A stretch of DNA of 64,000 nt from the NCBI GenBank assembly GCA_039814715.1, contig JBCCAR010000006.1:48497-112496 (forward strand). The letters are read 5' to 3'. This stretch comes from CAKZYD01 sp039814715. GTDB taxonomy: Bacteria > Pseudomonadota > Alphaproteobacteria > Sphingomonadales > CAKZYD01. Below the pieces are notes generated by a model. It ran no database searches and was not told where the DNA came from. It saw only the letters and a program-made list of their open reading frames with translations. Shown here piece by piece: positions 25,897 to 34,953 of this stretch (the stretch's first letter is position 1; every line of letters begins with the position of its first letter). Both the position numbers and the translations under genes were made by a program.

Positions 25897-27690
25897 ATGC
25901 CCACCTATACAGCCCCAGTCAAAGACACGACGTTCGTGCTCAACGAAGTCATCAATATCCAGAAATACGCCAACCTGCCTGGCTTTCAGGAAGCCACGCC
26001 AGATATGGTCTCTGCCATTTTAGAAGAAGGCGCTAAGTTTGTCGAAGGCGTCCTGCAGCCGATTAACCTGTCTGGCGACCAAGAAGGCTGCACCCGCCAT
26101 GAAGACGGCACCGTCACCACGCCTAAGGGCTTTAAGGACGCTTACCAGCAATATGTGGACGGCGGATGGGGCACGCTCACGGCCGACCCAGAATATGGCG
26201 GCCAGGGCTTGCCGCACACGCTGGCGACGGCGTTTGAAGAATATATGATCTCCGCCAACATGGCTTTTGCTATGTACCCCGGCCTGACCCAGGGGGCGAT
26301 TGCCTCCATCAATGCAGTGGGGTCAGAAGAGCAGAAAAAAACTTACATGCCGAAGATGATCTCAGGCGAGTGGACGGGGACCATGAACTTAACCGAGCCG
26401 CATTGCGGGACGGATCTGGGCCTCATCCGCACCAAAGCGGTGCCGCAAGACGATGGCAGCTACAAAATCACGGGCACAAAGATTTTCATCTCTGCCGGCG
26501 AACACGACATGTCGGAAAACATCATCCATCTTGTTTTGGCGAAAATGCCGGACAGCCCGGACAATGTGAAAGGCATTTCGCTCTTCATTGTCCCCAAATA
26601 TGTCCTTGATGACGACGGCAACCCGGGCGAGCGCAATGCAGCGACATGCGGCTCTATCGAGCACAAAATGGGCATTCACGCTAATTCCACATGCGTCATG
26701 AATTATGATGAGGCGACCGGCTATCTGATTGGCGAGAAAGAAAAGGGGTTGGCTGCCATGTTCATCATGATGAACGCAGCGCGCCTCGGCGTTGGCCTGC
26801 AGGGCCTCGGCATGAGCGAGGTCAGCTACCAAAACGCTGTCACCTATGCCAATGACCGCATCCAAGGCCGCGCCCTGACCGGGGCGAAGGAAAAAGACAA
26901 GAAAGCCGACAGCATTATCGTACACCCCGATGTGCGGCGCATGCTGATGAATTCCAAAGCCTTTAATGAAGGCGCGCGGGCCCTGGCGCTGTGGGGGGCG
27001 CTGCAAGTGGACTTGACGCACAAAGCGCAAACTGAGGAAGAGCGCCAGCGTGCGGACGATCTCATTTCCCTGCTCACGCCAGTGATCAAAGGCGTGATGA
27101 CCGACAAGGGCTATGAGAACGCGACAAACGCCCAGCAGGTTTACGGCGGCCATGGCTATGTTGCCGAATGGGGCATGGAGCAGTTCGTGCGCGATGCGCG
27201 CATTGCCATGATCTATGAAGGCACCAACGGCATCCAAGCGCTAGATCTGGTGGGCCGAAAGCTTGCCAAAGATGGCGGCCGCGGCATTCGCACCTATTTT
27301 GAAGTGCAACAGAGCTTCATTGACGACAACAAAGACGATGAACGCATGGCGCCCTTTGTGGACGGCCTGAAAAAAGCCGTTGATGACCTGCAGGCGTCGA
27401 CCATGTGGTTCATGCAAAATGCGATGCAAAACCCAGATAATGCTGGCGCAGGGTCCGTCGCGTATATGCACCTGCTAGGCTTGGTTGCCATTGGCCACAT
27501 GTGGGCGCAGATGGCCAAAACGGCGTATGAAGCGCTGGATGGCAATAGCGATGACCCGCAGTTCTATGAAAACAAGCTCGCGACTGCGAAATACTTCTTC
27601 AGCCACATGATGCCCGAAACGACGGTGCACCGCGCGCGCGTGGAAGCGGGCTCAGACAACATGATGGCGCTGGCGGCTGACCAGTTTTAA
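25897..27690 (+). CDS. Acyl-CoA dehydrogenase, long form with C-terminal extension
   Basis: A 597-residue FAD enzyme of the long acyl-CoA dehydrogenase group (the group that includes DmdC-type proteins), longer than the usual 380 residues because of a C-terminal helical domain. The middle domain has GTMNLTEPHCGTDLGLIRT; the catalytic Glu lies in ARIAMIYEGTNGIQALDL (about 430-447). The extra domain (about 460-597) ends ARVEAGSDNMMALAADQF. It introduces the first double bond in acyl-CoA oxidation and passes electrons to EtfAB. Substrate chain length is not predictable. GGAAAGGAG precedes the ATG. Confidence 0.9.
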   Translation: MPTYTAPVKDTTFVLNEVINIQKYANLPGFQEATPDMVSAILEEGAKFVEGVLQPINLSGDQEGCTRHEDGTVTTPKGFKDAYQQYVDGGWGTLTADPEYGGQGLPHTLATAFEEYMISANMAFAMYPGLTQGAIASINAVGSEEQKKTYMPKMISGEWTGTMNLTEPHCGTDLGLIRTKAVPQDDGSYKITGTKIFISAGEHDMSENIIHLVLAKMPDSPDNVKGISLFIVPKYVLDDDGNPGERNAATCGSIEHKMGIHANSTCVMNYDEATGYLIGEKEKGLAAMFIMMNAARLGVGLQGLGMSEVSYQNAVTYANDRIQGRALTGAKEKDKKADSIIVHPDVRRMLMNSKAFNEGARALALWGALQVDLTHKAQTEEERQRADDLISLLTPVIKGVMTDKGYENATNAQQVYGGHGYVAEWGMEQFVRDARIAMIYEGTNGIQALDLVGRKLAKDGGRGIRTYFEVQQSFIDDNKDDERMAPFVDGLKKAVDDLQASTMWFMQNAMQNPDNAGAGSVAYMHLLGLVAIGHMWAQMAKTAYEALDGNSDDPQFYENKLATAKYFFSHMMPETTVHRARVEAGSDNMMALAADQF

Positions 27691-27705
27691 GCATTAGTCA
27701 AAGTC

Positions 27706-27800
27706 GTCATTGCGAGCAAAGCGACGCAATCTAGGGTGTTCAATGCCCGCGCTTGGCGTCAGCCATCCTGGATTGCCGCGGCCTTTGGCCTCGCAATGAC
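27706..27800. repeat. Palindromic intergenic repeat, copy 1
   Basis: The element begins GTCATTGCGAG (27706-27716) and ends with its exact inverse CTCGCAATGAC (27790-27800). The inner right arm contains CTGGATTGCCGCGGCC and a GGCCTTTGGCC hairpin tip. Copy 2 at 29113-29193 shares both arms. Such GTCATTGCGAG elements are widespread short intergenic repeats in several bacterial groups. It lies between the acyl-CoA dehydrogenase and thiolase genes. Confidence 0.8.
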
Positions 27801-27888
27801 AAAACCCAAACAAACAATCAGGTGAATACGCGCGGATAAAGGCGCACACTGAGATAAAGACAGACACTCCCGAAAGGACCCCGACATC

Positions 27889-29100
27889 ATGGCCGACGCA
27901 TATATTTATGACACCGTGCGCACTCCGCGCGGCAAAGGCAAAAAAGACGGTTCGCTGCATGAAGTGCCACCCATTGAACTGGCAACGCAGGTGCTTGAAG
28001 CGCTTCGCGACCGCAATGAGCTCGACACATCCCATGTGGAAGATGTGGTTTTCGGGTGCGTGAGCCCGGTGGGCGAACAGGGCGCAGATATTGCCCGTGT
28101 TGCGGCCATTAATGCAGGCTACGCGGAGACAACAGCGGGTGTGCAAATCAACCGCTTCTGTGCATCAGGCCTGGAGGCTACCAATATGGCCGCAGCCAAA
28201 GTCATGTCTGGAGAAGCCGATATGACCATTGGCGGCGGCGTTGAAAGCATGAGCCGGGTGCCCATGGGCTCCGATGGCGGTGCTTGGGCCATGGATCCAG
28301 CGGTCGCCTTTGAAAGCTATTTCGCCCCCCAAGGCATTGGCGCGGACTTGATTGCTACCAAATATGGCTTCTCCCGCGATGATGTGGATGCCTACGCTAT
28401 GGAAAGCCACAAGCGGGCGGCAAAATCCCGAGAAGAAGGCCGCTTTAAAGGCTCCATCGTGCCGGTGAAGGACGTTATGGGCCAGACGATTTTAAGCGAA
28501 GATGAAACCATTCGGCCCGGCACCGACATGCAGGCACTGGGGGGCCTTAAGCCAGCTTTTGAAGGCATTGGTACGGGCATGCCGGGCTTTGACGCCGTCG
28601 CGCTGCTGAAATATCCAGAAGTTGAAAAAATCAACCACGTGCACCATGCCGGCAATTCCTCCGGCATCGTTGATGGTGCAGGCGCCATCCTGCTTGGCAC
28701 CAAGGAAATGGGCGACAAGCTGGGCTTAAAACCGCGCGCGCGTATCAAAGGTATGGCCTCGATCGGCTCAGAGCCCACCATCATGCTCACCGGGCCTTCG
28801 GTGGTGACGGAGAAACTGCTGAAAAAGCTGGGCATGGAGGTGAATGACATTGACCTTTACGAGCTCAATGAAGCCTTCGCCTCCGTTGTGCTACGCATGA
28901 TGCAGGCGCTCGATATCCCGCATGACAAAATGAATGTGTGCGGCGGCGCGATTGCCATGGGCCACCCGCTGGGCGCAACAGGCGCTATGATCTTGGGCAC
29001 AGTGCTTGATGAGTTGGAACGCTCCGACAAGGAAAATGCCCTCATCACCTTGTGTATTGGCGCCGGCATGGGCACCGCGACCGTTATTGAGCGGGTTTAA
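27889..29100 (+). CDS. Acetyl-CoA C-acyltransferase (thiolase)
   Basis: A 403-residue thiolase for the last step of beta-oxidation. The acyl-accepting Cys is in INRFCASGLEATNMAA (about 89), the catalytic His in CGGAIAMGHPLGATGA, and the second Cys in ITLCIGAGMGTATVIE near the end. The YDTVRTPRGKGKKDGSLHE beginning is typical of FadA/FadI-like enzymes. GAAAGG precedes the ATG. It is flanked on both sides by copies of the same palindromic repeat and continues into the multifunctional FadB-type gene. Confidence 0.93.
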   Translation: MADAYIYDTVRTPRGKGKKDGSLHEVPPIELATQVLEALRDRNELDTSHVEDVVFGCVSPVGEQGADIARVAAINAGYAETTAGVQINRFCASGLEATNMAAAKVMSGEADMTIGGGVESMSRVPMGSDGGAWAMDPAVAFESYFAPQGIGADLIATKYGFSRDDVDAYAMESHKRAAKSREEGRFKGSIVPVKDVMGQTILSEDETIRPGTDMQALGGLKPAFEGIGTGMPGFDAVALLKYPEVEKINHVHHAGNSSGIVDGAGAILLGTKEMGDKLGLKPRARIKGMASIGSEPTIMLTGPSVVTEKLLKKLGMEVNDIDLYELNEAFASVVLRMMQALDIPHDKMNVCGGAIAMGHPLGATGAMILGTVLDELERSDKENALITLCIGAGMGTATVIERV

Positions 29101-29112
29101 CGACACACCGTC

Positions 29113-29193
29113 GTCATTGCGAACGACGCGGCGCAATCCAGTCTAGCAGATCACAAAAGCTGGATTGCCGCGGCCTAAAGGCCTCGCAATGAC
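29113..29193. repeat. Palindromic intergenic repeat, copy 2
   Basis: Ends are GTCATTGCGA (29113-29122) and TCGCAATGAC (29184-29193). GGCGCAATCCAG and CTGGATTGCCGCGGCC form inner arms, and GGCCTAAAGGCC forms a tip hairpin. It has the same orientation and design as the copy at 27706-27800 and lies 25 bases before the FadB-type start codon. Confidence 0.8.
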
Positions 29194-29217
29194 GCGACCA
29201 CGACAAAGGAACACAGC

Positions 29218-31398
29218 ATGACACAAACCATCACCATGGACATCGATGCAGATGGCATCGCCCTCCTGACCATCGACCTCCCCGGCGCCTCCATGAACGT
29301 TATCAATGCCGACGTTCAGGCCGACATGAACACGCATATGGACACGATTGAAAAAGATGATGCCGTCAAAGGCGTGGTCATCACCTCTGGCAAGCCAAGC
29401 GGCTTTGTGGCTGGCGCAGACCTAAAAGGCATGTCCGCCACCTTTGGCAAGGCGATGGCCAGCGGCAATCCCGGCGATCTGTACAAGGAAGTGATGAGCC
29501 TTTCAGCAACGCTGCGCCGCTTGGAGACCCTTGGCAAGCCAGTCGCAGCCGCCATCAATGGCTTAGCGCTCGGCGGCGGCCTGGAAATCACGCTCGCCTG
29601 CCACTACCGGGTGTGCGCAGACAATCCAAAAATTCAGCTGGGCTTGCCAGAAGTCATGGTTGGTCTGCTGCCTGGCGCTGGCGGCACCCAGCGTTTGCCG
29701 CGTCTCATGGGCGCACAAAATGCGCTGCAGTTCATCACAACCGGCAAAAACATGAAGCCGCAGGAGGCGCTCGGCCTTGGCGCAATCCATGAAGTCGCCC
29801 CAGCAGATGAAGTCGTCGCCAAAGCCAAAGCCTGGGTGAAAGCAAACCCGGCCCACACCCAGCAGCCATGGGACCAAAAGAAATTCAAAGTGCCCGGCGG
29901 CGCCCATTGGAGCCACCCTGGCTTTGTGCAAACCTTCATGGGCGGCAATGCCATGGTCTCCGGCCAATCCCAAGGCAACTATAATGCCCCCAAAGCGATT
30001 ATGAGCTGCGTCTATGAAGGGCTACAACTGCCCATCGATCGGGCGCTCTCGGTGGAAGTGAAATACTTCTGCAAGCTGGTCATGGACCCGCAGGCCGGCA
30101 ACATGATCCGCACGCTCTTTGTGAACAAGCAGGCAGCTGAAAAAGGCGCGCGCCGCCCGCAAGGCATCGCCCCCATGCCAACCAAAAAAGTCGGCATGCT
30201 CGGCGCTGGCCTGATGGGCGCTGGCATTGCCATGGTGTCCGCAAAGGCGGGCATTGAGGTGGTACTGCTAGACCGCGACCAAGGCGACGCCGACAAGGGC
30301 AAGGCCTATACGGCAGATCGCCTAGCAAAGGATGTTAAGCGCGGGAAGATGGATCAAGCCAAAGCAGACGGTATCTTGGCGAAAATCCACCCCACGACCA
30401 ACTATGACGATCTCAAAGGCTGCGACCTGATCATTGAGGCCGTGTTTGAGAACCGCGAGATCAAAGCAGATGTCACAGCCAAGACAGAAGCCGTTGTGGG
30501 CGCGGAGACGATTTTCGGCTCCAACACGTCGACCCTGCCCATCACGTCTCTGGCGGAAGCGTGGTCTGACCAAGCCAATTTTATCGGCATCCACTTCTTC
30601 TCTCCCGTTGAGAAAATGCCCCTAGTAGAAATCATCACGGGCAAGAACACCGGCGAGGAGGCCATTGCCAAGGCGCTGGACTATGTCCGCCAGATCAAGA
30701 AAACACCCATCGTGGTCAATGATTCGCGCGGCTTCTATACCTCCCGCTGCTTCGGCACCTATGTACAAGAAGGCTACACGATGGTCGGTGAAGGCATCGG
30801 CGCAGCCTTGGTCGACAATTGCGGCAAACAAGCCGGAATGCCCGTCGGCCCGCTGGCCGTTGGCGATGAAGTCGCTATCGATCTCAGCTGGAAGGTCAAA
30901 GAGGCCGCCAAAGTTGATCTCGGCGACGCCTATAAAGTCGAAGCCTTCGACGCTGTGGTCGATAAGATGATGGACCTTGGCCGCCATGGCCGCAAAAATG
31001 CTAAAGGCTTTTATGTCTACCCCGAAGATGGCGGCAAAAAGTATCTTTGGCCCGGGATAGCGGACGAATTCCCGCACGCAGACGAACAGCCAACGCCTGA
31101 AGAAGTGAAAACCCGCCTCATCTACCGCCAGCTGGTCGAATGTGCCCGCTGTTATGAAGAAGGCGTGCTTGTAACCCCTGAAGACGGGGATCTGGGCGCC
31201 ATTTTCGGCTGGGGCTTCGCGCCCTTTTCAGGCGGGCCTTTCAGCCATATGGACACCGTCGGCATCGACACCGTCGTCAAAGAGCTAGACCGCCTGGCTC
31301 AGCAATACGGCGAACGCTTCAGCCCGCCCCAGCTGCTGCGCGACATGGCCGCAAAGGGTGAAACGTTTTATGGCAATGCTATGAAGGCCGCGGCTTAA
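29218..31398 (+). CDS. Multifunctional enoyl-CoA hydratase/3-hydroxyacyl-CoA dehydrogenase (FadB/FadJ-like)
   Basis: A 726-residue fatty-acid oxidation complex alpha subunit. The crotonase domain (about 1-190) has the oxyanion segments GFVAGADLKGM and LALGGGLEITLACHY and the two catalytic acids in LGLPEVMVGLLPGAGGT. The dehydrogenase domain starts near 322 with VGMLGAGLMGAGIAMVSAKAG (read as a Rossmann GxGxxG) and includes HFFSPVEKMPLVEII. The C-terminal helical domain follows to the end. With the thiolase 117 bases upstream it completes a beta-oxidation unit. A terminator hairpin lies right after the stop. Confidence 0.94.
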   Translation: MTQTITMDIDADGIALLTIDLPGASMNVINADVQADMNTHMDTIEKDDAVKGVVITSGKPSGFVAGADLKGMSATFGKAMASGNPGDLYKEVMSLSATLRRLETLGKPVAAAINGLALGGGLEITLACHYRVCADNPKIQLGLPEVMVGLLPGAGGTQRLPRLMGAQNALQFITTGKNMKPQEALGLGAIHEVAPADEVVAKAKAWVKANPAHTQQPWDQKKFKVPGGAHWSHPGFVQTFMGGNAMVSGQSQGNYNAPKAIMSCVYEGLQLPIDRALSVEVKYFCKLVMDPQAGNMIRTLFVNKQAAEKGARRPQGIAPMPTKKVGMLGAGLMGAGIAMVSAKAGIEVVLLDRDQGDADKGKAYTADRLAKDVKRGKMDQAKADGILAKIHPTTNYDDLKGCDLIIEAVFENREIKADVTAKTEAVVGAETIFGSNTSTLPITSLAEAWSDQANFIGIHFFSPVEKMPLVEIITGKNTGEEAIAKALDYVRQIKKTPIVVNDSRGFYTSRCFGTYVQEGYTMVGEGIGAALVDNCGKQAGMPVGPLAVGDEVAIDLSWKVKEAAKVDLGDAYKVEAFDAVVDKMMDLGRHGRKNAKGFYVYPEDGGKKYLWPGIADEFPHADEQPTPEEVKTRLIYRQLVECARCYEEGVLVTPEDGDLGAIFGWGFAPFSGGPFSHMDTVGIDTVVKELDRLAQQYGERFSPPQLLRDMAAKGETFYGNAMKAAA

Positions 31399-31408
31399 GA
31401 AGATTGAG

Positions 31409-31448
31409 ATGAGCCTTGACGGCTATGGCCTTCAAGGCTCATTTTTTA
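31409..31448 (+). terminator. Rho-independent terminator of the beta-oxidation genes
   Basis: ATGAGCCTTGA (31409-31419) and TCAAGGCTCAT (31432-31442) form a perfect 11-base stem with a 12-base loop, followed by six T residues (31443-31448). The stop codon of the convergent HEPN-like gene (31439-31441) lies inside the right arm. Confidence 0.88.
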
Positions 31449-31918
31449 GGCGGTTGCTTTACAGTCACCCAAACGCAAAAAGCACGCCTATGCATCAAAG
31501 AGGCTTTGCTAAAATTACGAATTGCATCGGCAGCTTTGGCAATGTCGTTGAGGACTTCAGAGACTGTGTAATAAATGTCAGGGTCATAGTCAGCGTCGTG
31601 TCGCTTTCCTTGGGACTCAATAAACTGATTTGCAAAGTCTTCTATCTCAGGTGGAAAACTATGCGAAGGTGGTAACTTACGACAGGCCTCTCTTGCAAAG
31701 CCGTGCTGTAACCCACGATAGACCTGGGACCAAGCTAATTGATTCCTGTTTTGCTTGCGTGCTCCCACATGACAGTCAGCACAACTTTTTGCCAAAGTGT
31801 GAAACAAGGCGAAATAGCATGTGCTAACGGCCCGCCTTAAATCAGACTGACGCGGTTTGCTTTTTCCGTTCGCTTTTGCGAGCCGCCTGGCCGTGTCGAT
31901 AAAATCAGTGGGCTTCAG
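31439..31918 (-). CDS. HEPN-like protein with probable CTG start, second gene of a two-gene cassette
   Basis: The frame is open from just after a stop at 31922-31924 down to TGA 31439-31441. ATG/GTG/TTG-only calling starts at TTG 31807 and loses 37 residues. Upstream in the same frame I read LKPTDFIDTARRLAK and then SDLRRAVSTCYFALFHTLA, which is the classic HEPN opening (RRAVSxxYxALFH). Further conserved parts are WSQVYRGLQHGFAREAC, FPPEIEDFANQFIE and GKRHDADYDPDIYY. The first usable codon matching the family start is CTG at 31918, overlapping the upstream gene's end by 14 bases. No canonical Rx4-6H ribonuclease motif was found. The cassette is AT-richer than the core. Confidence 0.7.
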   Translation of the reverse strand: MKPTDFIDTARRLAKANGKSKPRQSDLRRAVSTCYFALFHTLAKSCADCHVGARKQNRNQLAWSQVYRGLQHGFAREACRKLPPSHSFPPEIEDFANQFIESQGKRHDADYDPDIYYTVSEVLNDIAKAADAIRNFSKASLMHRRAFCVWVTVKQPPKK

Positions 31919-32255
31919 ATTTCAACGCTTCCATTTCGGAGGAGGCGATAAAAGACATAACAGGGAACCGCTCTTCCTGCATACGCGACAAGCTGGGCCG
32001 GATGTTACGAACAAGGCCTGATAAACCCTGCAAAGGTGTTTTACCTTGGTCTTTATAAATCACCTTAACACGTAAGATAGGATCTCCAAATTCATCAAAA
32101 TCTGGAGCAATATCCACTGCGTTTATAGAAACACCGCTCAGTTTCTTCTTGAGGACTTCGCGGATAACGCCTTCGATCTCTTGGCGTCTCTCAATCGTCA
32201 AATTCATCTCAGAGTCTGTCACAATTACAAACCTTGTGTGTTCCTTAGCTTCCAA
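31905..32255 (-). CDS. Uncharacterised partner of the HEPN-like protein, candidate antitoxin
   Basis: A 116-residue soluble protein that I cannot place in a named family. It begins with a charged beta-alpha segment (TRFVIVTDSEMNLTIERRQE), has a central FDEFGDPILRVKVIYKD strand pair, and ends with SGLVRNIRPSLSRMQ and ERFPVMSFIASSEME. The overlap of its 3' end with the HEPN-like gene suggests coupled translation and a functional pair. Known HEPN partners are usually MNT nucleotidyltransferases, but the GSxxRG/DxD-type motif of those is not visible here, so this would be a different kind of partner. Confidence 0.6.
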   Translation of the reverse strand: MEAKEHTRFVIVTDSEMNLTIERRQEIEGVIREVLKKKLSGVSINAVDIAPDFDEFGDPILRVKVIYKDQGKTPLQGLSGLVRNIRPSLSRMQEERFPVMSFIASSEMEALKSEAH

Positions 32256-32527
32256 AGCTTTTCAAGCGACAAAAAACGGCTCTACTACATCATGTGGGTG
32301 CGCTAATGTAGACATCAATTTGTTGCTTAAGCGTTAGCTAACCTCGAATAAAACCATAGCGGAAACGCTTGATTCTTTGGTTTCAAATTCTGATTCGATT
32401 GAGTCCAGTTTCAGTCATTTCACGCAATATCCTTCCAATCAGACCGCCCCTGCCACAAAGCTGAGATGCGCGCGCAGCGCGCCTGCTATAGCGTCCGGTC
32501 CAACACACAGCATTGGGGAGAGGGCTT

Positions 32528-33277
32528 ATGGGCCGCGTTCAAGACAAAGTTGCCATCATTACAGGCGCCGCATCGGGCCTGGGCGCGGAAGATGCGCGGG
32601 TGTTGGCGCGCGAGGGCGCGAAAGTGGTCATAACCGATATTCAAGATGACCTTGGCCAAGCCGTTGCGGCAGAGATTGGCGCTCATGCGCTTTATCTCAA
32701 TCATGATGTCCGCTCTGCCCAGCGCTGGCAGGAGGTGGTGGATGAGACCATCGCGCATTTTGGCAAGCTGGATATCTTAGTGAACAACGCCGGGCTGGTG
32801 CACTTTGCGCATGTGGAAGAGATGCCGGAAGAGGATTTTCAGTTTGAGCTGGATGTGATGCTCAAAGGCGCATTCCTTGGCTGCAAAACTGCGATTCCGA
32901 AAATGACCAAGGGAAGTGATGCGTCTATCATCAACATTGCCTCCATTGGCGCCATCAAAGGCCTCGCCATCATTCCGGCCTATGCAGCGGCCAAGGGCGG
33001 CATTGTCGCCATGACCCGCTCGATCGCTGCCCATTGCAAAGAACAACGCTATAAAATCCGCTGCAACTCCATCGCGCCGGGCAACATCGTTACCCCCATG
33101 GTCGAGCAAGCCATGGCCATCGCAGACCCAGATGCGCCAGGCTTTCAAGATGGCATTGAGCACGGTATGGGCGAGCCGCGCGACATCGCTGATTTGGTGC
33201 TCTATCTGGCCAGCGAGGAATCCAAATACATGAACGGCGCAAACCTGGTCATCGATAACGCCGACACGATTACCTAA
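32528..33277 (+). CDS. SDR family oxidoreductase
   Basis: A 249-residue short-chain dehydrogenase. The nucleotide motif is IITGAASGLGAEDARVL, NNAG is in LDILVNNAGLVHFA, and the catalytic Ser-Tyr-Lys are in NIASIGAIKG and PAYAAAKGG. The C-terminus YMNGANLVIDNADTIT is typical. A purine-rich GGGGAGAGGG precedes ATG 32528; an in-frame start 15 bases earlier is less likely. The substrate is unknown. The 270 bases upstream, back to the HEPN cassette, show no clear feature. Confidence 0.85.
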   Translation: MGRVQDKVAIITGAASGLGAEDARVLAREGAKVVITDIQDDLGQAVAAEIGAHALYLNHDVRSAQRWQEVVDETIAHFGKLDILVNNAGLVHFAHVEEMPEEDFQFELDVMLKGAFLGCKTAIPKMTKGSDASIINIASIGAIKGLAIIPAYAAAKGGIVAMTRSIAAHCKEQRYKIRCNSIAPGNIVTPMVEQAMAIADPDAPGFQDGIEHGMGEPRDIADLVLYLASEESKYMNGANLVIDNADTIT

Positions 33278-33386
33278 CAGAAAAAACTGAGCCTCAATGG
33301 CAAGGCGCGACGTGAACTCTATTGCTTAGCTGGGCCCCTCAGTGCTTAACATACCGCGCATCACATTATCATAGAGGGGCGGCGTT

Positions 33387-34088
33387 TTGGGCAAGCTGGA
33401 GATTGTGTTCGATACCGAAACGACCGGGGTGAGCGTGGAAGACGGCGACCGCGTTGTGGAAATCGGCTGTGTGGAGCTGGACAATCTCATCCCCACCGGG
33501 CGCACCTACCACACCTATGTGAACCCCGAGCGCGACATGCCGCTGGGCGCGTTCCAAGTGCACGGGCTATCAGCAGACTTCCTGGCGGATAAACCCACCT
33601 TTGCGCAGATTGCAGATGATTTTTTGGAATTCGTAGGCGAGAGCGCGCTGGTCGCGCACAATGCCGATTTTGACTTTAAGTTCATCAACAATGAGCTCGA
33701 CAATATTGGCCGCCCGCCCATTTCGCATCGGCGCAAAATCGATAGTTGGAAGATGGCGCAGCGCGCCTTTCCCGGCCAAGCCTCCAGCCTGGATGCGCTG
33801 TGCCGCCGCTTTGAGATTGATCTCAGCGCCCGCACCAAACACGGCGCGCTCCTCGATGCAGAACTCCTGGCGGAGGTCTATCTCAACCTAAAAGGCGGGC
33901 GCCAAACCCGGCTTGACCTGATGGCGAATGGCGCAGGCGGGGACGGCAGCAATGTTGTCTCCATAAGCCGCAAACGCATGCCGCTGCCCGCGCGCGAATT
34001 CACCGCGCCCAAAGAAGACTTAGAACGCCATAAGGCGTTTATTGAGGATATGGATGAGCCCATATGGGCCCAATATGATATCCCCTAA
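33387..34088 (+). CDS. dnaQ: DNA polymerase III epsilon subunit (3'-5' proofreading exonuclease)
   Basis: A 233-residue DEDDh exonuclease. Exo I is IVFDTETTGVS (Asp/Glu), Exo II is LVAHNADFDFKFIN, and Exo III is HGALLDAELLAEVYL with the catalytic His. It proofreads replication as part of the polymerase III core. The start is TTG at 33387 with AGAGGGG about 8 bases upstream; no ATG lies before the Exo I motif. It converges with secB, with 8 bases between the stops, an arrangement common in alphaproteobacteria. Confidence 0.93.
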   Translation: MGKLEIVFDTETTGVSVEDGDRVVEIGCVELDNLIPTGRTYHTYVNPERDMPLGAFQVHGLSADFLADKPTFAQIADDFLEFVGESALVAHNADFDFKFINNELDNIGRPPISHRRKIDSWKMAQRAFPGQASSLDALCRRFEIDLSARTKHGALLDAELLAEVYLNLKGGRQTRLDLMANGAGGDGSNVVSISRKRMPLPAREFTAPKEDLERHKAFIEDMDEPIWAQYDIP

Positions 34089-34096
34089 AGCGCGTT

Positions 34097-34687
34097 TTAA
34101 GCGTTTGGCTGAACCGGGTTGCCGCTGCCTGCCTGGGCTTGCTCCATGCGCTGGCGGTAGAGGGCGGCAAAATCAATCGGCTCCAGGGTCAGCGGCGGAT
34201 AGCCGCCATCGCGCACAGCGTCGCTGAGGATACGGCGGGCAAAGGGGAAGAGCAGGCGCGGCGCTTCGACCAGCAAAAAGGGCTGCATGGCATCTTCCGG
34301 CAAATTGCGCAGCTGGAACAGTCCCGCATAGACAAGCTCGACCATATAGACTGGCTGATCATCCGCTGTTGAATTGGCTTCCAGCTTAACCTCAACTTCA
34401 AAGGCGTCTTCCGCCACCTGGCGGCCAGCGACATTGATACCGATTTTAATGTCTGGCTTGGCGGTTTGCAGGGCCTGAAAAATGCCGGGCGCATTGGGGT
34501 TTTCAAAGCTGAGGTCTTTAATATACTGCGCTAGCATGCCCGCTTGCGGGGCAGCGTTTTCCTGCTTTGCTTCATCGCCTGTGTTGAACTGGATTTGCGG
34601 CCCGCTGTCAGCGCCGCTAATCGAATCAGCACTCAGATCAACGGGTGCTGCGCCATTGCCTGGCTTTTTATCATCTTCATCGGACAT
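34097..34687 (-). CDS. secB: Protein-export chaperone SecB
   Basis: A 196-residue SecB, which keeps preproteins unfolded and delivers them to SecA. Conserved parts are QYIKDLSFENPNAPGIFQ (about 69-86), YMVELVYAGLFQL and LLFPFARRILSDAVRDGGYPPLTLEPIDF (given in part), the latter forming the peptide groove and SecA contact. Compared with the usual ~155-165 residues it has a longer acidic, disordered N-terminus. ATG 34687 with AAGGAA about 10 bases upstream is chosen over ATG 34732. Confidence 0.95.
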   Translation of the reverse strand: MSDEDDKKPGNGAAPVDLSADSISGADSGPQIQFNTGDEAKQENAAPQAGMLAQYIKDLSFENPNAPGIFQALQTAKPDIKIGINVAGRQVAEDAFEVEVKLEANSTADDQPVYMVELVYAGLFQLRNLPEDAMQPFLLVEAPRLLFPFARRILSDAVRDGGYPPLTLEPIDFAALYRQRMEQAQAGSGNPVQPNA

Positions 34688-34953
34688 CGGGTCGGTTCCT
34701 TTTGCGCTGCGCCTTTGGCAACGGTAAAACATGAGGGTAAAGGGATAATTTGCGCGCTCGCTATCATCTTAAGCGTCCAAAAACAAGGCTGCGGGCGATG
34801 CCAAGGCCAATTCCCCTGCGCTAATCTAGCGCGCTTGCTTGCTTCTGGCCATTGGGATGGCTATCTACACCCAAAGGTAACGCGTGCGCCCTATAGCAGA
34901 TTGCGGCTTCACACGCTGGCCTCACTATGGCCACAAGAAAGATAGACAGAGCG

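Noticed and set aside
26389..27237. A 282-codon minus-strand open frame
   Set aside because: It lies entirely within the acyl-CoA dehydrogenase gene and its translation has no recognisable domain.
31439..31807. The shorter HEPN-like gene starting at TTG 31807
   Set aside because: It would begin in the middle of the conserved YFALFH helix; the in-frame sequence upstream clearly continues the domain.
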